NCBI RefSeq assembly: GCF_032854445.1
Contig: NW_027017994.1
Location: 62,001 to 126,000 of the forward strand
DNA from: Liolophura sinensis
Taxonomy: Eukaryota; Mollusca; Polyplacophora; Chitonida; Chitonidae
Reading direction: 5' to 3'
Length of the DNA stretch: 64,000 nt
Shown here: piece after piece, positions 11,201 to 25,253 of the stretch
How positions within the stretch are numbered: the first letter of the stretch is position 1
Layout: each line of letters opens with the position of its first letter
Translations under genes and position numbers: made by a program
Notes under the pieces: model-generated
Database searches by the model: none
What the model was told of the DNA's origin: nothing
Seen by the model: only the letters and a program-made list of their open reading frames with translations

Positions 11201-13175
11201 ATTTAACTCACCCAGCAATTGTCTTATTTCTAAGTGCAAGACAATCTCAATGTCTTTATCTACGTGTAGAAAAACCACACCATTTGTACATAAAAAACAC
11301 AAGGTACTTGGTACAGTCTACTGTAAAAAGTACAACTAAACACTGACCCACATTTATCAGGTGCCAAAAGATGCGGAATTGGGCCAGGCATCGGCAGCTG
11401 TTAAAAAATTGCAAATATCCCTGGTTTCCCTGGAGTAAGAGCCGTTGCTGGGCACGTGATTATGACATCAATGATCATTCAATTGTCGCTACAGCCAAAA
11501 GTATTGGTCGGAGAGCAACGCGGTTTGCACCATTCGATTTCTCGTCACAAAATACGTCGGATTATCCTCTTACCAGCAGCACTGGAACATTTTTTCCACT
11601 TTTGCATTTTTGCCTGGTCTTTTTGTTAATTGAAATCGGCTACACTGTACTCTGTACAATCGCGACTGGTCATTACTATATTCAACTTTTGACTATAAGT
11701 TATGTGCCCTTCGGTTGCCCAGAAGACGTCAAATCTTTGGGCTAAGCCCATTTAACTCACCCAGCAATTGTCTTACTTCTAAGTCGAAGACAATCTCAAT
11801 GTCTTTATCTACGTGTAGAAAAACCACACCTTTTGTACATAAAAATCATAAGGTACTTGATACAGTCTGCTGTAAAAAGTACAACTGACAACAGACCCAC
11901 ATGAATAAGGTGCCAAAAGATGCGGAATTGGGCCAGGCATCGGCAGCTGTTAAAAAATTGCAAATTTCCCTGGTTTCCATGGAGTAAGAGCCGTTGCTGG
12001 GCACGTGATTGTGACATCAATGATCATTCAATTGTCACTACAGCCAAAAGTATTGGTCGGAGAGCAACGCGGTTTGCACCATTCGATTTCTCGTCACAAA
12101 ATACGTCGGATTAGCCTCTTACCAGCAGCACTGGAACAGTTTTTCCACTTTTGCATTTTTGCCTGGTCTTTTTGTTAATTGAAATCGGCTACACTGTACT
12201 CTGTACAATCGCGACTGGTCATTACTATATTCAACTTTTGACTATAAGTTATGTGCCCTTCGGTAGCCCAGAAGACGACAAATCTTTGGGCCAAGCCCAT
12301 TTAACTCACCCAGCAATTGCCTTACTTCTAAGTGCAAGACAATCTCAATGTCTTTATCTACGTGTAGAAAAACCACACCATTTGTACGTGAAAAACGCAA
12401 GATACTTGATACAGTCTGCTGTAAAAAGTACAAATGAACACTGACCCACTTCAGTAAGGTGCCAAAAGATGCGGAATTGACCCAGGCATCGGCAGCTGTT
12501 GAAAAATTGCAAATTTTCCTGGTTTCCATGGAGTAAGAGCCGTTGCTGGGCACGTGATTATGACATCAATGATCATTCAATTGTCACTACAGCCAAAAGT
12601 ATTGGTCGGAGAGCAACGCGGTTTGCACCATTCGATTTCTCGTCACAAAATACGTGGGCTTAGCCTCTTACCAGCAGCACTGGAACAGTTTTTCCACTTT
12701 TGCATTTTTGCCTGGTCTTTTTGTTAATTGAAATCGGCTACACTGTACTCTGTACAATCGCGACTGGTCATTACTATATTCAACTTTTGACTATAAGTTA
12801 TGTGCCCTTCGGTAGCCCAGAAGACGTCAAATCTTTGGGCTAAGCCCATTTAACTCACCCAGCAATTGTCTTACTTCTAAGTCCAAGACAATCTCAATGT
12901 CTTTATCTACGTGTAGAAAAACCACACCATTTGTACATGAAAAACACAAGGTACTTGATACAGTCTGCTGTAAAAAGTACAACTGAACACTGACCCACTT
13001 CAGTAAGGTGCCAAAAGATGCGGAATTGAGCCAGGCATCGGCAGCTTTTGAAAAATTGCAAATTTCCCTGGTTTCCATGGAGTAAGAGCCGTTGCTACGC
13101 ACGTGATTATGAGATCAATGATCATTCAATTGTCACTACAGCCAAAAGTATTGGTCGGAGAGCAACGCGGTTTGC
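8239..13175 (+). repeat. Satellite segment 3: alternating two-monomer units
   Basis: Monomers start at 8239, 8787, 9333, 9882, 10431, 10980, 11529, 12078 and 12627. From 8787 two types alternate: type A (GAAACCGG, GACCTGAAATC, CTTGGTACAG) at 8787, 9882 and 10980; type B (GACGACAAATC with GGGCTAAGCC) at 9333 and 10431. This gives a 1095-1098 bp dimer. The monomer at 11529 has TAT in place of a normally fixed TAG at 11563-11565. The monomer at 12627 has TACGTGGGCTTAG near 12652, a variant otherwise seen only near 17046. No gene seen. Confidence 0.92.
11371..11745 (+). other. 124-codon open frame from loss of a normally fixed stop
   Basis: In this copy the TAG that follows the SQNTSD codons in nearly every other monomer is TAT (11563-11565). 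Two short frames therefore join without any indel, from MRNWARHRQLLKN through PLTSSTGTFFPLLHFC to a TAA in GGGCTAAGCC. It illustrates that one plus-strand frame of the monomer is unusually free of stops. No domain recognised and no evidence of expression. Confidence 0.3.
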
Positions 13176-16100
13176 ACCATTCGATTTCTCGTCACAAAAT
13201 ACGTCGGATTAGCCTCTTACTAGTAGCACTGGAACAGTTTTTCTACTTTTGCATTTTTGCCTGGTCTTTTTGTTAATTGAAACCGGCTACACTGTACTCT
13301 GTACAATCGCGACTGGTCATTACTATATTCAACTTTTGACTATAAGTTATGTGCCCTTCGGTAGCCCAGAAGACCTGAAATCTTTGGGCCAAGCCCATTT
13401 AACTCACCCAGCAATTGTCTTATTTCTAAGTGCAAGACAATCTCAATGTCTTTATCTACGTGTAGAAAAACCACACCATTTGTACATAAAAAACACAAGG
13501 TACTTGGTACAGTCTGCTGTAAAAAGTACAACTAAACACTGACCCACATTTATCAGGTGCCAAAAGATGCGGAATTGGGCCAGGCATCGGCAGCTGTTAA
13601 AAAATTGCAAATATCCCTGGTTTCCATGGAGTAAGAGCCGTTGCTGGGCACGTGATTACGACATCAATGATCATTCAATTGTCGCTACAGCCAAAAGTAT
13701 TGGTCAGAGAGCAACGCGGTTTGCACCATTCGATTTCTCGTCACAAAATACGTCGGATTAGCCTCTTACCAGTAGCACTGGAACAGTTTTTCCACTTTTG
13801 CATTTTTACCTGGTCTTTTTGTTAATTGAAATCGGCTACACTGTACTCTGTACAATCGCGACTGGTCATTACTATATTCAACTTTTGACTATAAGTTATG
13901 TGCCCTTCGGTAGCCCAGAAGACGACAAATCTTTGGGCTAAGCCCATTTAACTCACCCAGCAATTGTGTTACTTCTAAGTGCAAGACAATCTCAATGTCT
14001 TTATCTACGTGTAGAAAAACCACACCATTTGTACGTGAAAAACACAAGGTACTTGATACAGTCTGCTGCAAAAGTACAACTGAACACTGACCCACTTGAG
14101 AAAGGTGCCAAAAGATGCGGAATTGAGCCAGGCATCGGCAGCTGTTAAAAAATTGCAAATTTCCCTGGTTTCCATGGAGTAAGAGCCGTTGCTACGCACG
14201 TGATTATGACATCAATGATCATTCAATTGTCGCTACAGCCAAAAGTATTGGTCGGAGAGCAACGCGGATTGCACCATTCGATTTCTCGTCACAAAATACG
14301 TCGGATTAGCCTCTTACTAGTAGCACTGGAACAGTTTTTCCACTTTTGCATTTTTGCCTGGTCTTTTTGTTAATTGAAACCGGCTACACTGTACTCTGTA
14401 CAATCGCGACTGGTCATTACTATATTCAACTTTTGACTATAAGTTATGTGCCCTTCGGTAGCCCAGAAGACCTGAAATCTTTGGGCCAAGCCCATTTAAC
14501 TCACCCAGCAATTGTCTTATTTCTAAGTGCAAGACAATCTCAATGTCTTTATCTACGTGTAGAAAAACCACACCATTTGTACATAAAAAACACAAGGTAC
14601 TTGGTACAGTCTGCTGTAAAAAGTACAACTAAACACTGACCCACATTTATCAGGTGACAAAAGATGCGGAATTGGGCCAGGCATCGGCAGCTGTTAAGAA
14701 ATTGCAAATATCCCTGGTTTCCATGGAGTAAGAGCCGTTGCTGGGCACGTGATTATGACATCAATGATCATTCAATTGTCGCTACAGCCAAAAGTATTGG
14801 TCGGAGAGCAACGCAGTTTGCACCATTCGATTTCTCGTCACAAAATACGTCGGATTAGCCTCTTACCAGCAGCACTGGAACAGTTTTTCCACTTTTGCAT
14901 TTTTGCCTGGTCTTTTTGTTAATTGAAATCGGCTACACTGTAGTATGTACAATCGCGACTGGTCATTACTATATTCAACTTTTGACTATAAGTTATGTGC
15001 CCTTCGGTAGCCCAGAAGACGTCAAATCTTTGGGCTCAGCCCATTTAACTCACCCAGCAATTGTCTTACTTCTAAGTCCAAGACAATCTCAATGTCTTTA
15101 TCTACGTGTAGAAAAACCACACCATTTGTACATGAAAAACACAAGGTACTTGATACAGTCTGCTGTAAAAAGTACAACTGACAACAGACCCACATGAATA
15201 AGGTGCCAAAAGATGCGGAATTGGGCCAGGCATCGGCAGCTGTTAAAAAATTGCAAATATCCCTGGTTTCCATGGAGTAAGAGCCGTTGCTGGGCACGTG
15301 ATTATGACATCAATGATCATTCAATTGTCGCTACAGCCAAAAGTATTGGTCGGAGAGCAACGCGGTTTGCACCATTCGATTTCTCGTCACAAAATACGTC
15401 GGATTAGCCTCTTACCAGTAGCACTGGAACAGTTTTTCCACTTTTGCATTTTTACCTGGTCTTTTTGTTAATTGAAATCGGCTACACTGTACTCTGTACA
15501 ATCGCGACTGGTCATTACTATATTCAACTTTTGACTATAAGTTATGTGCCCTTCGGTAGCCCAGAAGACGACAAATCTTTGGGCTAAGCCCATTTAACTC
15601 ACCCAGCAATTGTGTTACTTCTAAGTGCAAGACAATCTCAATGTCTTTATCTACGTGTAGAAAAACCACACCATTTGTACGTGAAAAACACAAGGTACTT
15701 GATACAGTCTGCTGTAAAAAGTACAACTGAACACTGACCCACTTCAGTAAGGTGCCAAAAGATGCGGAATTTAGCCAGGCATCGGCAGCTGTTGAAAAAT
15801 TGCAAATTTCCCTGGTTTCCATGGAGTAAGAGCCGTTGCTGGGCACGTGATTATGACATCAATGATCATTCAATTGTCGCTACAGCCAAAAGTATTGGTC
15901 GGAGAGCAACGCGGATTGCACCATTCGATTTCTCGTCACAAAATACGTCGGATTAGCCTCTTACTAGTAGCACTGGAACAGTTTTTCCACTTTTGCATTT
16001 TTGCCTGGTCTTTTTGTTAATTGAAACCGGCTACACTGTACTCTGTACAATCGCGACTGGTCATTACTATATTCAACTTTTGACTATAAGTTATGTGCCC

Positions 16101-17570
16101 TTCGGTAGCCCAGAAGACCTGAAATCTTTGGGCCAAGCCCATTTAACTCACCCAGCAATTGTCTTATTTCTAAGTGCAAGACAATCTCAATGTCTTCTTT
16201 ATCTACGTGTAGAAAAACCACACCATTTGTACATAAAAAACACAAGGTACTTGGTACAGTCTACTGTAAAAAGTACAACTAAACACTGACCCACATTTAT
16301 CAGGTGCCAAAAGATGCGGAATTGGGCCAGGCATCGGCAGCTGTTAAAAAATTGCAAATTTCCCTGGTTTCCATGGAGTAAGAGCCGTTGCTGGGCACGT
16401 GATTATGACATCAATGATCATTCAATTGTCGCTACAGCCAAAAGTATTGGTCGGAGAGCAACGCGGTTTGCACCATTCGATTTCTCGTCACAAAATACGT
16501 CGGATTAGCCTCTTACCAGCAGCACTGGAACAGTTTTTCCACTTTTGCATTTTTGCCTGGTCTTTTTGTTAATTGAAATCGGCTACACTGTACTCTGTAC
16601 AATCGCGACTGGTCATTACTATATTCAACTTTTGACTATAAGTTATGTGCCCTTCGGTAGCCCAGAAGACGACAAATCTTTGGGCCAAGCCCATTTAACT
16701 CACCCAGCAATTGCCTTACTTCTAAGTGCAAGACAATCTCAATGTCTTTATCTACGTGTAGAAAAACCACACCATTTGTACGTGAAAAACGCAAGATACT
16801 TGATACAGTCTGCTGTAAAAAGTACAAATGAACACTGACCCACTTCAGTAAGGTGCCAAAAGATGCGGAATTGACCCAGGCATCGGCAGCTGTTGAAAAA
16901 TTGCAAATTTTCCTGGTTTCCATGGAGTAAGAGCCGTTGCTGGGCACGTGATTATGACATCAATGATCATTCAATTGTCACTACAGCCAAAAGTATTGGT
17001 CGGAGAGCAACGCGGTTTGCACCATTCGATTTCTCGTCACAAAATACGTGGGCTTAGCCTCTTACCAGCAGCACTGGAACAGTTTTTCCACTTTTGCATT
17101 TTTGCCTGGTCTTTTTGTTAATTGAAATCGGCTACACTGTACTCTGTACAATCGCGACTGGTCATTACTATATTCAACTTTTGACTATAAGTTATGTGCC
17201 CTTCGGTAGCCCAGAAGACGACAAATCTTTGGGCCAAGCCCATTTAACTCACCCAGCAATTGCCTTACTTCTAAGTCCAAGACAATCTCAATGTCTTTAT
17301 CTACGTGTAGAAAAACCCACACCATTTGTACGTGAAAAACACAAGGTACTTGATACAGTCTGCTGTAAAAAGTACAACTGAACACTGACCCACTTGAGTA
17401 AGGTGCCAAAAGATGCGGAATTGAGCCAGGCATCGGCAGCTGTTGAAAAATTGCAAATTTCGCTGGTTTCCATGGAGTAAGAGCCGTTGCTCCGCACGTG
17501 ATTATGACATCAATGATCATTCAATTGTCGCTACAGCCAAAAGTATTGGTCGGAGAGCAACGCGGATTGC
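13176..17570 (+). repeat. Satellite segment 4: recurrence of the A/B dimer block
   Basis: Monomers start at 13176, 13725, 14273, 14822, 15371, 15920, 16472 and 17021. Type A recurs at 13176, 14273 and 15920, and type B at 13725 and 15371. Sequence 15213-16388 matches 10273-11445 (offset 4940-4943), and 16339-17204 matches 11945-12810 (offset 4394). The change of offset by one monomer means that one copy gained or lost a unit after the block was duplicated. The monomer at 15920 is 552 bp because CTT is duplicated near 16196. Confidence 0.9.
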
Positions 17571-20500
17571 ACCATTCGATTTCTCGTCACAAAATACGTC
17601 GGATTAGCCTCTTACTAGTAGCACTGGAACAGTTTTTCCACTTTTGCATTTTTGCCTGGTCTTTTTGTTAATTGAAATCGGCTACACTGTACTCTGTACA
17701 ATCGCGACTGGTCATTACTATATTCAACTTTTGACTATAAGTTATGTGCCCTTCGGTAGCCCAGAAGACGACAAATCTTTGGGCCAAGCCCATTTAACTC
17801 ACCCAGCAATTGTCTTATTTCTAAGTGCAAGACATTCTCAATGTCTTTATCTACGTGTAGAAAAACCTCACCATTTGTACATAAAAAACACAAGGTACTT
17901 GATACAGTCTGCTGTAAAAAGTACAACTAAACACTGACCCACATTTATCAGGTGCCAAAAGATGCGGAATTGGGCCAGGCATCGGCAGCTGTTAAAAAAT
18001 TGCAAATATCCCTGGTTTCCATGGAGTAAGAGCCGCTGCTGGGCACGTGATTATGACATCAATGATCATTGAATTGTCGCTACAGCCAAAAGTATTGGTC
18101 GGAGAGCAACACGGATCGCACCATTCGATTTCTCGTCACAAAATACGTCGGATTAGCCTCTTACCAGCAGCACTGGAACAGTTTTTCCACTTTTGCATTT
18201 TTGCCTGGTCTTTTTGTTAATTGAAATCGGCTACACTGTACTCTGTACAATCGCGACTGGTCATTACTTATTCAACTTTTGACTATAAGTTATGTGCCCT
18301 TCGGTAGCCCAGAAGACGTCAAAATTCTTGGGCTAAGCCCATTTAACTCACCCAGCAATTGTCTTACTTCTAAGTCGAAGACAATCTCAATGTCTTTATC
18401 TACGTGTAGAAAAACCACACCATTTGTACATGAAAAACACAAGGTACTTGATACAGTCTGCTGTAAAAAGTACAACTGAACACTGACCCACTTCAGTAAG
18501 GTGCCAAAAGATGCGGAATTGAGCCAGGCATCGGCAGTTGTTGAAAAATTGCAAATTTCCTGGTTTCCATGGAGTAAGAGCCGTTGCTACGCACGTGATT
18601 ATGACATCAATGATCATTCAATTGTCGCTACAGCCAAAAGTATTGGTCGAAGAGCAACGCGGATTGGACCATTCGATTTCTCGTCACAAAATACGTCGGA
18701 TTAGCCTCTTACTAGTAGCACTGGAACAGTTTTTCCACTTTTGCATTTTTGCCTGGTCTTTTTGTTAATTGAAACCGGCTACACTGTACTCTGTACAATC
18801 GCGACTGGTCATACTATATTCAACTTTTGACTATATGTTATGTGCCCTTCGGTAGCCCAGAAGACCTGAAATCTTTGGGCCAAGCCCATTTAACTCACCC
18901 AGCAATTGTCTTATTTCTAAGTGCAAGACAATCTCAATGTCTTTATCTACGTGTAGAAAAACCACACCATTTGTACATAAAAAACACAAGGTACTTGGGT
19001 ACAGTCTGCTGTAAAAAGTACAACTAAACACTGACCCACATTTATCAGGTACCAAAAGATGCGGATTGGGCCAGGCATCGGCAGCTGTTAAAAAATTGCA
19101 AATATCCCTGGTTTCCCTGGAGTAAGAGCCGTTGCTGGGCACGTGATTATGACATCAATGATCATTCAATTGTCGCTACAGCCAAAAGTATTGGTCGGAG
19201 AGCAACGCGGTTTGCACCATTCGATTTCTCGTCACAAAATACGTCGGATTAGCCTCTTACCAGCAGCACTGGATCATTTTTTCCACTTTTGCATTTTTGC
19301 CTGGTCTTTTTGTTAATTGAAATCGGCTACACTGTACTCTGTACAATCGCGACTGGTCATTACTATATTCAACTTTTGACTATAAGTTATGTGCCCTTCG
19401 GTTGCCCAGAAGACGTCAAATCTTTGGGCTAAGCCCATTTAACTCACCCAGCAATTGTCTTACTTCTAAGTCGAAGACAATCTCAATGTCTTTATCTACG
19501 TGTAGAAAAACCACACCTTTTGTACATAAAAATCACAAGGTACTTGATACAGTCTGCTGTAAAAAGTACAACTAAACACTGACCCACATTTATCAGGTGC
19601 CAAAAGATGCGGAATTGGGCCAGGCATCGGCAGCTGTTAAAAAATTGCAAATATCCCTGTTTCCATGGAGTAAGAGCCGCTGCTGGGCACGTGATTATGA
19701 CATCAATGATCATTCAATTGTCGCTACAGCCAAAAGTATTGGTCGGAGAGCAACACGGATCGCAACATTCGATTTCTCGTCACAAAATACGTCGGATTAG
19801 CCTCTTACCAGCAGCACTGGAACAGTTTTTTCCACTTTTGCATTTTTGCCTGGTCTTTTGTTAATTGAAATCGGCTACACTGTACTCTGTACAATCGCGA
19901 CTGGTCATTACTATATTCAACTTTTGACTATAAGTTATGTGCCCTTCGGTAGCCCAGAAGACGTCAAATCTTTGGGCTAAGCCCATTTAACTCACCCAGC
20001 AATTGTCTTACTTCTAAGTCGAAGACAATCTCAATGTCTTTATCTACGTGTAGAAAAACCACACCATTTGTAGGTGAAAAACACAAGGTACTTGATACAG
20101 TCTGCTGTAAAAAGTACATCTTGAACACTGACCCACTTCAGTAAGGTGCCAAAAGATGCGGAATTGAGCCAGGCATCGGCAGCTGTTGAAAAATTGCAAA
20201 TTTCCTGGTTTCCATGGAGTAAGAGCCGTTGCTACGCACGTGATTATGACATCAATGATCATTCAATTGTCGCTACAGCCAAAAGTATTGGTCGGAGAGC
20301 AACGCGGATTGCACCATTCGATTTCTCGTCACAAAATACGTCGGATTAGCCTCTTACCAGCAGCACTGGAACAGTTTTTCCACTTTTGCATTTTTGCCTG
20401 GTCTTTTTGTTAATTGAAATCGGCTACACTGTAGTGTGTACAATCGCGACTGGTCATTACTATATTCAACTTTTGACTATAAGTTATGTGCCCTTCGGTA

Positions 20501-21962
20501 GCCCAGAAAACGTCAAATCTTTGGGCTAAGCCCATTTAACTCACCCAGCAATTGTCTTACTTCTAAGTCCAAGACAATCTCAATGTCTTTATCTACGTGT
20601 AGAAAAACCACACCCATTTGTTCATGAAAAACACAAGGTACTGATACAGTCTGCTGTAAAAAGTACAACTGAACACTGACCCACTTGAGTTAAGGTGCCA
20701 AAAGATGCGGAATTGAGCCAGGCATCGGCAGCTGTTGAAAAATTGCAAATTTCCCTGGTTTCCATGGAGTAAGAGCCGTTGCTACGCACGTGATTATGAC
20801 ATAAATGATCATTCAATTGTCGCTACAGCCAAAAGTATTGGTTGGAGAGCAACGCGGATTGCACCATTCGATTTCTCGTCACAAAATACGTCGGATTAGC
20901 CTCTTACTAGTTGCACTGGAACAGTTTTTCCACTTTTGCATTTTTGCCTGGTCTTTTTGTTAATTGAAATCGGCTACACTGTACTCTGTACAATCGCGAC
21001 TGGTCATTACTATATTCAACTTTTGACTATAAGTTATGTGCCCTTCGGTAGCCCAGAAGACGACAAATCTTTGGGCCAAGCCCATTTAACTCACCCAGCA
21101 ATTGTCTTATTTCTAAGTGCAAGACATTCTCAATGTCTTTATCTACGTGTAGAAAAACCTCACCATTTGTACATAAAAAACACAAGGTACTTGATACAGT
21201 CTGCTGTAAAAAGTACAACTAAACACTGACCCACATTTATCAGGTGCCAAAAGATGCGGAATTGGGCCAGGCATCGGCAGCTGTTAAAAAATTGCAAATA
21301 TCCCTGGTTTCCATGGAGTAAGAGCCGCTGCTGGGGCACGTGATTATGACATCAATGATCATTGAATTGTCGCTACAGCCAAAAGTATTGGTCGGAGAGC
21401 AACACGGATCGCACCATTCGATTTCTCGTCACAAAATACGTCGGATTAGCCTCTTACCAGCAGCACTGGAACAGTTTTTTCCACTTTTGCATTTTTGCCT
21501 GGTCTTTTTGTTAATTGAAATCGGCTACACTGTACTCTGTACAATCGCGACTGGTCATTACTATATTCAACTTTTGACTATAAGTTATGTGCCCTTCGGT
21601 AGCCCAGAAGACCTGAAATCTTTGGGCTAAGCCCATTTAACTCACCCAGCAATTGTCTTACTTCTAAGTCGAAGACAATCTCAATGTCTTTATCTACGTG
21701 TAGAAAAACCACACCATTTGTACATGAAAAACACAAGGTACTTGATACAGTCTGCTGTAAAAAGTACAACTGAACACTGACCCACTTCAGTAAGGTGCCA
21801 AAAGATGCGGAATTGAGCCAGGCATCGGCAGTTGTTGAAAAATTGCAAATTTCCCTGGTTTCCATGGAGTAAGAGCCGTTGCTGTGCACGTGATTATGAC
21901 ATCAATGATCATTCAATTGTCGCTACAGCCAAAAGTATTGGTAGGAGAGCAACGCGGTGTGC
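17571..21962 (+). repeat. Satellite segment 5: indel-rich monomers
   Basis: Monomers start at 17571, 18120, 18668, 19216, 19764, 20313, 20863 and 21413. Many carry single-base gains or losses relative to the consensus: CATTACTTATTC near 18263, GTCAAAATTCTTGGG near 18318, GTCATACTATATTC near 18809, CTTGGGTACAG near 18996, GCGGATTGGGCC near 19061, CCCTGTTTCC near 19656, and an extra G at CTGGGGCACG near 21331. ACACGGATCGCA recurs at about 18110, 19754 and 21402, and 17640-18585 matches 20932-21882 (offset 3292-3297), which suggests 3- and 6-monomer periodicity. No gene seen. Confidence 0.9.
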
Positions 21963-22330
21963 ACCATTCGATTTCTCGTCACAAAATACGTCGGATTAGC
22001 CTCTTACTAGTTGCACTGGAAAAGTTTTTCCACTTGTTGCATTTTTGCCTGGTGTTTTTGTTAATTGAAACCGGCTACACTGTACTCTGTACAATCGCGA
22101 CTGGTCATTACTATATTCAACTTTTGACTATAAGTTATGTGCCCTTCGGTAGCCCAGAAGACCTAAAATCTTTGGGCCAAGCCCATTTAACTCACCCAGC
22201 AATTGTCTTATTTCTAAGTCCAAGGCAATCTCAATGTCTTTGTCTACGTGTAGAAAAACCAGATCTTTTGTACGTGAAAAACACAAGGTACTTGATACAG
22301 TCTGCTGTAAAAAGTACAACTAAACACTGA
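21884..22330 (+). other. 148-codon open frame created by an inserted base; probably not a gene
   Basis: An extra G in CACTTGTTGCA near 22036 joins the MHVIMTSMIIQL frame to the FCLVFLLIETGY frame, giving 148 codons within one monomer. In the closely related monomer at 24702 that base is absent and the long frame is lost, although the sequence is otherwise almost the same. This argues against selection for the product. No recognisable domain. Confidence 0.3.
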
Positions 22331-25253
22331 CCCACATTTATAAGGTGCCAAAAGATGCGGAATTGGGCCAGGCATCGGTAGCTGTTAAAAAATTGCAAAT
22401 ATCCCTGGTTTCCATGGAGTAAGAGCCGTTGCTGTGCACGTGATTATGACATCAATGATCATTCAATTGTCACTACAGCCAAAAGTATTGGTCGGAGAGC
22501 AACGCGGTTTGCACCATTCGATTTCTCGCCACAAAATACGTCGGATTAGCCACTTACCAGCAGCACTGGAACAGTTTTTCCACTTTTGCATTTTTGCCTG
22601 GTCTTTTTGTTAATTGAAATCGGCTACACTGTACTCTGTACAATCGCGACTGGTCATTACTATATTCAACTTTTGACTATAAGTTATGTGCCCTTCGGTA
22701 GCCCAGAAGACGTCAAATCTTTGGGCTAAGCCCATTTAACTCACCCAGCAATTGTCTTACTTCTAAGTCGAAGACAATCTCAATGTCTTTATCTACGTGT
22801 AGAAAAACCACACCATTTGTAGGTGAAAAACACAAGGTACTTGATACAGTCTGCTGTAAAAAGTACAACTGAACACTGACCCACTTCAGTAAGGTGCCAA
22901 AAGATGCGGAATTGAGCCAGGCATCGGCAGCTGTTGAAAAATTGCAAATTTCCCTGGTTTCCATGGAGTAAGAGCCGTTGCTACGCACGTGATTATGACA
23001 TCAATGATCATTCAATTGTCGCTACAGCCAAAAGTATTGGTCGGAGAGCAACGCGGATTGCACCATTCGATTTCTCGTCACAAAATACGTCGGATTAGCC
23101 TCTTACCAGCAGCACTGGAACAGTTTTTCCACTTTTGCATTTTTGCCTGGTCTTTTTGTTAATTGAAATCGGCTACACTGTAGTATGTACAATCGCGACT
23201 GGTCATTACTATATTCAACTTTTGACTATAAGTTATGTGCCCTTCGGTAGCCCAGAAAACGTCAAATCTTTGGGCTAAGCCCATTTAACTCACCCAGCAA
23301 TTGTCTTACTTCTAAGTCCAAGACAATCTCAATGTCTTTATCTACGTGTAGAAAAATTGTACGTGAAAAACACAAGGTACTTGATACAGTCTGCTGTAAA
23401 AAGTACAACTAAACACTGACCCACATTTATAAGGTGCCAAAAGATGCGGAATTGGGCCAGGCATCGGTAGCTGTTAAAAAATTGCAAATATCCCTGGTTT
23501 CCATGGAGTAAGAGCCGTTGCTGTGCACGTGATTATGACATCAATGATCATTCAATTGTCACTACAGCCAAAAGTATTGGTCGGAGAGCAACGCGGTTTG
23601 CACCATTCGATTTCTCGCCACCAAAATACGTCGGATTAGCCTCTTACCAGCAGCACTGGAACAGTTTTTCCAATTTTGCATTTTTACCTGGTCTTCTTGT
23701 TAATTGAAATCGGCTACACTGTACTCTGTACATTCGCGACTGGTCATTACTATATTCAACTTTTGACTATAAGTTATGTGCCCTTCGGTAGCCCAGAAGA
23801 CGTCAAATCTTTGGGCTAAGCCCATTTAACTCACCCAGCAATTGTCTTACTTCTAAGTCCAAGACAATCTCAATGTCTTTATCTACGTGTAGAAAAACCA
23901 CACCATTTGTACATGAAAAACACAAGTTACTTGATACAGTCTGCTGTAAAAAGTACAACTGAACACTGACCCACTTCAGTAAGGTGCCAAAAGATGCGGG
24001 AATTGAGCCAGGCATCGGCAGCTTTGAAAAATTGCAAATATCCCTGGTTTCCATGGAGTAAGAGACGTTGCTGGGCACGTGATTATGACATCAATGATCA
24101 TTGAATTGTCGCTACAGCCAAAAGTATTGGTCGGAGAGCAACGCGGTTTGCACCATTCGATTTCTCGTCACAAAATACGTCGGATTAGCCTCTTACCAGC
24201 AGCACTGGAACATTTTTTCCACTTTTGCATTTTTGCCTGGTCTTTTTGTTAATTGAAATCGGCCTACACTGTACTCTGTACAATCGCGACTGGTCATTAC
24301 TATATTCAACTTTTGACTATAAGTTATGTGCCCTTCGGTTAGCCTAGAAGACGTCAAATCTTTGGGCTCAGCCTATTTAACTCACCCAGCAATGCCTTAC
24401 TTCTAAGTGCAAGACAACCTCAATGTCTTTATCTACGTGTAGAAAAACCACACCTTTTGTACATAAAAAACACAAGGTACTTGATGCAGTCTACTGTAAA
24501 AAGTACAACTGACAACAGACCCACTTCAGTAAGGTGCCAAAAGATGCAGAATTGAGCCAGGCATCGGCAGCTGTTGAAAAATTGCAAATTTCCCTGGTTT
24601 CCATGGAGTAAGAGCCGTTGCTGTGCACGTGATTATGACATCAATGATCATTCAATTGTCGCTACAGCCAAAAGTATTGGTAGGAGAGCAACGCGGTGTG
24701 CACCATTCGATTTCTCGTCACCAAAATACGTCGGATTAGCCTCTTACTAGTTGCACTGGAAAAGTTTTTCCACTTTTGCATTTTTGCCTGGTGTTTTTGT
24801 TAATTGAAACCGGCTACACTGTACTCTGTACAATCGCGACTGGTCATTACTATATTCAACTTTTGACTATAAGTTATGTGCCCTTCGGTAGCCCAGAAGA
24901 CCTAAAATCTTTGGGCCAAGCCCATTTAACTCACCCAGCAATTGTCTTATTTCTAAGTCCAAGGCAATCTCAATGTCTTTATCTACGTGTAGAAAAACCA
25001 GATCTTTTGTACGTGAAAAACACAAGGTACTTGATACAGTCTGCTGTAAAAAGTACAACTAAACACTGACCCACATTCTATAAGGTGCCAAAAGATGCGG
25101 AATTGGGCCAGGCATCGGTAGCTGTTAAAAAATTGCAAATATCCCTGGTTTCCATGGAGTAAGAGCCGTTGCTGTGCACGTGATTATGACATCAATGATC
25201 ATTCAATTGTCACTACAGCCAAAAGTATTGGTCGGAGAGGCAACGCGGTTTGC
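21963..25253 (+). repeat. Satellite segment 6: AGATCT-containing monomers and a 9-bp deletion
   Basis: Monomers start at 21963, 22513, 23062, 23602, 24152 and 24702. Those at 21963 and 24702 have a distinctive CCAGATCTTTTGTACG motif that recurs at about 27200, 29397 and 33238. The monomer at 23062 is 540 bp: nine bases of the CCACACCAT stretch are missing next to GAAAAATTGTACG near 23351. The pair 23602 and 24152 matches 29651-30749 and 33492-34589 (shared CATTCGCGACTGG, CACAAGTTAC, GCCTATTTAAC). Several stray one-base insertions occur, for example GGCCTACACTG near 24262 and GAGAGGCAACG near 25236. Confidence 0.9.
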
